A DNA stretch of 64,000 nucleotides from the NCBI RefSeq assembly GCF_024584705.1, contig NZ_CP097384.1, positions 1,116,001 through 1,180,000 of the forward strand. Reading direction: 5' to 3'. Under the pieces are notes generated by a model. That model made no database searches. It was not told where the DNA came from and saw only the letters and a list, made by a program, of their open reading frames with translations. This stretch comes from Blastopirellula sp. J2-11. GTDB lineage: Bacteria > Planctomycetota > Planctomycetia > Pirellulales > Pirellulaceae. Shown here piece after piece: positions 59,866-64,000 of the stretch (the stretch's first letter is position 1; every line of letters begins with the position of its first letter). A program made the position numbers and the translations under genes.

Positions 59866-62361
59866 ATGGCCGACGAAATCAAGGAAGATATCGCCCCGGA
59901 AGCTGAGGTCGCCCCGAAAAAGGGTTGGCTCAGCATGCGGCTGCGCGTGGTGATTGTCGGCGTCTTGCTCTCTGGCGTACTGGGCGGCTTGGCCTTTATT
60001 TTGGCCCCCCATGCTTCCAGCAGCAGTCGAGAAACGATCTATACGGCGCTCGAAAAGCTCGAAGAGGGCGACTACGGCGACGCACGACGGATCGCCGAGT
60101 CGTTCGTCGGCAACTATCAACTGCCGGAGCCCGAGCAAGCGATACCACCCTATGTGCTTGGTTCGATCGCCTACCATGACTCGGACCAATTCTGGAGTGA
60201 GCAAGACAAGCAGCGGATCTTTATGATCGCCGCTCGTTATCTGCGACAATCTTCGGACTTGGGTTATCCCGAAGGGTATGCGACCGAAGGAAACTACATG
60301 CTCGGCCGCAGTCTGGTCTTGAGCAAACAGTACGGAAAGAGCATTCCGGTGCTGCTGAAAACCTATGAAGCGGCCCCCCAATATCGTCGTGAAATCGAAG
60401 ACATGCTGGCCAGCGCCTACCTGGCCGACGCCGCTTCGAGCGATCAACAACTGGGGGATGCGTTAACGTGGGCTGACAAGTATCTGGAAGTCAAGCTTCT
60501 CTCTCCACAGCAGCGCGACGCCGCGATGTTGCGACGTGCGAAGATCTTGCTGCGGCTGCAGCGACTGGATGATGCGGTCGCCGCCGTCGCCGAAATCGCA
60601 AAAACCTCGCCGGTCTACATTGATTCGCTCATCGTGCTGGGAGAGGTCGACCTGGCTCGCGCGAAACTGGATGGCCCTGATCGTGAACAAGAATTGAACG
60701 CCGCGATCGATCTGCTGCGGCAAGCGGCGGACAACCAATTGGTCGGCACCGATTCGACACGCGCCTCTTCTTATTTGTTGGCGGTGGCGCTGGATGAGGC
60801 CGGAGAGAAGCAAGCGGCTTTGAGTCAAGCGTCGCGGACGCGTAAGATCTACTTTCGTACGCCGGAAGGAATCGCAGCCGGCGTACTGGAAGGACGCTTG
60901 TTGCGAGATGCGGGGCGCTACGCCGAAGCGGTTGACGTTTATCGCCGCACGCTGCAAGACGCCGCGTTGGAGCCGGAGTTTCGTAATCCCTATCTAACGA
61001 TTGAACAACTGCGGATCGGGGTGACCGCCGCGATCGAACAGTTTTTGGAAAAGAATCAGTTTCAAAACGCGGTCGAAATCGCTCAAGCGTTGACGCCGCC
61101 GTTCCCGCATGATCAGTCGCTGCAGACCGAAGGAGATATCTTGGTCCGCTGGGGCGAGACGATCCTTGGGCAGGCGAAAGCCGCCAAGCTCGCCGAGGCG
61201 GATCTCCTGCGCAAAGAAGCGCGAGAGCGATTTCGCAGCGCTGGCCGCATCTACGAACGTCTGGCCGCCGAACGGTTTTCGGCCCGCAGCTACACCGAAG
61301 AGCTGTGGAAAAGCGCCGACGCCTACATCGACGGGCAAGACTACACCAAAGCGATCGAGATGCTGGACATGTATAGCCAGTACGAAGAGCGTTCGCGTCA
61401 GCCGCGGGCCTTGGTCGCGAAAGCCCGAGCGTTGGTTGCCCTGGATCGTGCGGACGAAGCGCTCGATTTGATTCATGAATGCCTTGACTTCTATCCCCGC
61501 GATCCGGTTATTTACGACGCGCGGTTACTCGCTTCTGAAGCTTATCTGGAAATGGGTGACGTGACGTTGGCGGAAGAAATGTTGCAAGCCAATCTCAATG
61601 ATGGCCGCTTGGAGCCGCAGTCGACCGAATGGCAAAACTCGCTATTTGCGCTTGGCCGCGTCTTGCATCTGGAAGGTGAGATGTTTGAAGCGCAAGCCCG
61701 CGTCAAAGGGATCTTGGAAGACTCGGCCGCCGTGCCGCGTGAAGCGTTTGAACTGCTGGAGAAAAGTAACAGCTCCTATTCGATGGCGATCAAGAACTTG
61801 AAGATGGCCGTGCGACGTTATCCCGACGATCCGCAGACGGTAATGGCCCGCTATTTGGCGGCCGAATGCCATCGTCGTTCTTCCATGCTGCCGCGCAAAC
61901 GATTTCGCCTGGTCGATATCGAGACGCAGCGCGTTCGTTTTGACAAAGAAGTGAAAGACAACCTGGAGGCGGCGTTGGAGATCTACGCTTCGCTGGTCGA
62001 CGAGCTGACGGAAGTGTTTGAAACGCGCGGAGAGCTGCACCCGGTGAACGCCGATATTTTGCGGAATAGCTACTTCGCCCAAGGCGCCGCCTATTTTGAT
62101 CTGCAGCAATTTCCGGAAGCGATCGAAGCCTATTCGACCGCTTCCAACCGTTATCAAAACGATCCGATCGCGCTGGAGGCGTTTTCACAAATCGCCAATT
62201 GCTATCGCTTGATGAATCAGCCGATTGAAGCGAAAGGGACGCTCGAACAAGCCAAGATCGTACTCGATCGATTGCCGGAGGATGCGGACTACGGCGAAAC
62301 GTCGCATGATTCGGCCGATGACTGGCGCAACTTTATTGATTGGCTCATTTCCACCCTTTAA
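59866..62361 (+). CDS. Membrane-anchored TPR protein
   Basis: The protein has 831 residues. A short acidic start (MADEIKEDIAPEAEVAPKKG) is followed by one transmembrane helix (LRVVIVGVLLSGVLGGLAFIL), then TPR repeats over nearly the whole length (for example YTKAIEMLDMYSQYEERSRQPRALVAKARALVALDRADEALDLIHECLDF; FAQGAAYFDLQQFPEAIEAYSTASNRYQNDPIALEAFSQIANCYRL). It probably serves as an envelope scaffold. A FlgN-like gene follows by 16 bases, then a two-component pair, so these may be one operon. No strong ribosome site was seen. Confidence 0.88.
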   Translation: MADEIKEDIAPEAEVAPKKGWLSMRLRVVIVGVLLSGVLGGLAFILAPHASSSSRETIYTALEKLEEGDYGDARRIAESFVGNYQLPEPEQAIPPYVLGSIAYHDSDQFWSEQDKQRIFMIAARYLRQSSDLGYPEGYATEGNYMLGRSLVLSKQYGKSIPVLLKTYEAAPQYRREIEDMLASAYLADAASSDQQLGDALTWADKYLEVKLLSPQQRDAAMLRRAKILLRLQRLDDAVAAVAEIAKTSPVYIDSLIVLGEVDLARAKLDGPDREQELNAAIDLLRQAADNQLVGTDSTRASSYLLAVALDEAGEKQAALSQASRTRKIYFRTPEGIAAGVLEGRLLRDAGRYAEAVDVYRRTLQDAALEPEFRNPYLTIEQLRIGVTAAIEQFLEKNQFQNAVEIAQALTPPFPHDQSLQTEGDILVRWGETILGQAKAAKLAEADLLRKEARERFRSAGRIYERLAAERFSARSYTEELWKSADAYIDGQDYTKAIEMLDMYSQYEERSRQPRALVAKARALVALDRADEALDLIHECLDFYPRDPVIYDARLLASEAYLEMGDVTLAEEMLQANLNDGRLEPQSTEWQNSLFALGRVLHLEGEMFEAQARVKGILEDSAAVPREAFELLEKSNSSYSMAIKNLKMAVRRYPDDPQTVMARYLAAECHRRSSMLPRKRFRLVDIETQRVRFDKEVKDNLEAALEIYASLVDELTEVFETRGELHPVNADILRNSYFAQGAAYFDLQQFPEAIEAYSTASNRYQNDPIALEAFSQIANCYRLMNQPIEAKGTLEQAKIVLDRLPEDADYGETSHDSADDWRNFIDWLISTL

Positions 62362-62377
62362 GAGAATCGTCACCGCT

Positions 62378-62833
62378 ATGCATGCTTACGCCGAAACCGA
62401 CCAACTTGCGCAACTGATCGGGCACAAGCACGATCTGTTGTCAAAGTTGCAGTTGTTGTCGCGACGCCAGTTGCAGTTGTCGGGACATAGCGACCATATC
62501 TCGGATTTGATGCGCGTGGTCGCCGCGAAGCAGACGCTGATTGAGATGTTGTTGGACGTCGATCGACGTCTTGATCCACATCGCCAATGCGATCCCGAGC
62601 AACGCCAATGGCGATCGCCGTTAGAACGGCATCGCTGCAGCCAGGCGACGCGTGAGTGTCAAGCGATGCTTGACGAGCTGAAGCAGATGGAGACCGAGGC
62701 GGAAGGGCGTGTTCGCGCCAATCGAGATGAGATCTCGCGTAGTTTGCAAACGACCCAAGGTTCGACCGCAGCGCTTGACGGATACGCGTCAACGTCTGGG
62801 TCGGTTCACCGCATTGACTTAACGGCAGGTTAA
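62378..62833 (+). CDS. Helical protein, possible FlgN-type chaperone
   Basis: The protein has 151 residues with ATG at 62378. It is predicted to be almost all alpha-helix with heptad-like patterning (LAQLIGHKHDLLSKLQLLSRRQLQLSG; CQAMLDELKQMETEAEGRVRANRDEIS) and a disordered, Ser/Thr-rich end. Size and layout match FlgN/FliT-like flagellar export chaperones, and a FlrB/FlrC-like two-component pair follows with 2 bases between, which favours a flagellar context. The sequence alone is not diagnostic. Confidence 0.55.
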   Translation: MHAYAETDQLAQLIGHKHDLLSKLQLLSRRQLQLSGHSDHISDLMRVVAAKQTLIEMLLDVDRRLDPHRQCDPEQRQWRSPLERHRCSQATRECQAMLDELKQMETEAEGRVRANRDEISRSLQTTQGSTAALDGYASTSGSVHRIDLTAG

Positions 62834-62835
62834 AT

Positions 62836-63729
62836 ATGTCATTGCCCGCACGCAATCATCGATTGCCCGAAAATGAAGTCGCCGATCAGGTGATCGCCGA
62901 TGCGTTCGCTTCTGACGGTGCGATTGACGTCGACCGTCTGCTTTCGGCATGGGATACCGCAACGACGCGTTTGCAGGAAACGCACGAGGCGCTCCGCCGA
63001 GAAGTGGCTCGTCTCTCCGACGAATTGGAAATCAAAAATCGCGAGTTGGCGCGCAAGAATCGCCTGGCCGATCTCGGCCAGATGGCGTCGCACGTCGCGC
63101 ATGAAGTTCGCAACAGCCTGATGCCGCTAACGATGTACGTCAGCATGCTGAAGCGTCAGTCTGACTTTGGTCCCAGCAGTGCGGCGATCGGCAAGAAGAT
63201 CGAAAACGGTCTGACAGCGCTCGATTCCACCGTCAACGACCTGCTTCATTTCACGTCGGATCGGCAACCGCAGTGGAGTCGCTTCCCGTTGGCGCCCTTG
63301 TTGGAGGAAGTTTGCGAAACGCTGGCTCCGCAGTGCGAGGCGCAAAAAGTGAAGTTCGCGATCGATGTCGATCCGCTGTTAACGGTACGTGCCGATCGCG
63401 GAATGGTTCGTCGCGCCGTGTTGAATTTGGCGCTCAACTCGCTGGATGTCATGAATGACGGCGGACGCTTGTTGCTGACCGCTTGTTTCGGACGATCAGG
63501 CGTCGAGATCGAATGCGCCGACTCGGGACCCGGCTTCAAGCCGGAAATCGCCATCCGTGCTTTCGATCCCTTCTTCACCACCAAAAACACCGGCACCGGA
63601 CTTGGCTTGGCGATTGTCCAGCGAGTCGCGGAAGCCCACGGCGGTCAAGCGATCGCGATGAATTGTCCTGAAGGAGGCGCCGCCGTAACGCTGGTGCTTC
63701 CGCAACCCCGTAAGGAGGTCGCCGCGTGA
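62836..63729 (+). CDS. Sensor histidine kinase, NtrB/FlrB-like
   Basis: The protein has 297 residues and no membrane segment, so it is cytoplasmic. A coiled coil (RLQETHEALRREVARLSDELEIKNRELARKNRLADLG) leads to the H-box ASHVAHEVRNSLMPL, then ATPase motifs: N box NLALNSLDVM, DSGPGF, the F box and GTGLGLAI. The HEVRN form is typical of the NtrB/FlrB class that pairs with sigma-54 activators. The stop overlaps the next gene by 4 bases (GTGA). Confidence 0.92.
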   Translation: MSLPARNHRLPENEVADQVIADAFASDGAIDVDRLLSAWDTATTRLQETHEALRREVARLSDELEIKNRELARKNRLADLGQMASHVAHEVRNSLMPLTMYVSMLKRQSDFGPSSAAIGKKIENGLTALDSTVNDLLHFTSDRQPQWSRFPLAPLLEEVCETLAPQCEAQKVKFAIDVDPLLTVRADRGMVRRAVLNLALNSLDVMNDGGRLLLTACFGRSGVEIECADSGPGFKPEIAIRAFDPFFTTKNTGTGLGLAIVQRVAEAHGGQAIAMNCPEGGAAVTLVLPQPRKEVAA

Positions 63730-64000
63730 GCATCGTCGAATCCCCGATTGCAACCGGAAACGTGCTGGTCGTTGATGACAACGCCCGCGCTCGCCAGTCG
63801 ATTGTTGACGTCTTGGAGATGTTGGGTCATCGTGGCGCCGCTTGCTCCAGCGCTCATGAAGCGCTCAAGCGGATGGAGACGATCGATTATGACGCCGTCG
63901 TCACCGATCTGCAGATGCCGGGTATGGACGGCTTAGAACTGGTTCAGCAAATTCGTCGTCGTGACGCACATATCCCGATTGTCATGGTCACGGCGCACGG
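63726..64000 (+). CDS. Response regulator, partial (cut by window end)
   Basis: The gene starts at GTG 63726, overlapping the kinase stop, and is open to the end of the window (91 residues seen). It is a receiver domain: VLVVDDNARARQSIVD (acidic pair), the phosphoacceptor VTDLQMPGMDG and the Thr in IVMVTAHG. Pairing with an NtrB/FlrB-like kinase suggests a sigma-54 activator (NtrC/FlrC type), but the AAA and DNA-binding domains would lie outside the window. Confidence 0.9.
   Translation, partial: MSIVESPIATGNVLVVDDNARARQSIVDVLEMLGHRGAACSSAHEALKRMETIDYDAVVTDLQMPGMDGLELVQQIRRRDAHIPIVMVTAH

Overview
The window comes from a planctomycete, most likely of the Pirellulaceae (Blastopirellula/Bremerella-like). 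This is inferred from gene families, not from a marker-gene search. The support is: a DUF1559 pseudopilin-like protein beside a small transthyretin-like lipoprotein; a very large beta-repeat surface protein; a Ser/Thr kinase with a C-terminal WD40 propeller and a DWG instead of DFG motif; lipid A and heptose genes (lpxK, hldE, waaF); an NAD-type isocitrate dehydrogenase; and intergenic DNA full of palindromic REP-like elements. Genes lie on both strands in short operons, and no rRNA, tRNA, CRISPR array or prophage was seen.

Region by region. 1-7.5 kb: the 3' part of a giant protein with eight exact-period 279-base tandem repeats. 7.7-14.4 kb: a membrane-spanning Ser/Thr kinase with an array of T-[IVL]-D-L motifs, followed by an FHA-domain (phosphothreonine-binding) protein. 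14.7-16.5 kb: a MarR regulator, a pirin and a DoxX protein, a likely redox or electrophile response unit with a visible promoter, operator candidate and terminator. 16.6-21.4 kb: a BON mini-protein, APS kinase with an acyl-CoA-dehydrogenase-like gene, and glycogen phosphorylase ending at a strong terminator. 21.4-23.3 kb: an island that looks less GC-rich and holds two overlapping unknown genes, the second with a HEPN-type RNase motif. 23.4-31 kb: a hybrid histidine kinase, a deoxyhypusine-synthase-like enzyme, and a cluster of a secreted propeller protein, DUF1559 protein, lipoprotein and GntR regulator. 31-36 kb: a methyltransferase, TspO, an AsmA-like protein, thiol peroxidase and a second BON mini-protein. 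36-45 kb: alaS, recA (clear promoter with an overlapping palindrome), a TolQ/ExbB-type channel and a long TPR protein. 45-50 kb: a sugar-nucleotide epimerase with a coupled small gene, small stress proteins (Pmp3 and CsbD types), and waaF-hldE. 50-52.4 kb: a cluster of palindromic repeats and a RecA-fold ATPase whose 3' end is built partly from such repeats. 52.4-57 kb: an alpha/beta hydrolase lacking its serine nucleophile, malate dehydrogenase, a PQQ-propeller protein and isocitrate dehydrogenase. 57-59.6 kb: a RAYT transposase bracketed by its own REPs directly in front of lpxK, then a histidine phosphatase. 59.9-64 kb: a TPR membrane protein, a FlgN-like helical protein, and a histidine kinase and response regulator pair cut by the window end.

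The most interesting points are the kinase phospho-motif array next to an FHA reader, the HEPN-containing two-gene island, the RAYT/REP unit in front of lpxK, the repeat-built tail of the ATPase, and the mosaic repeat array of the giant protein. All functional calls come from reading the sequence; no database search was run.
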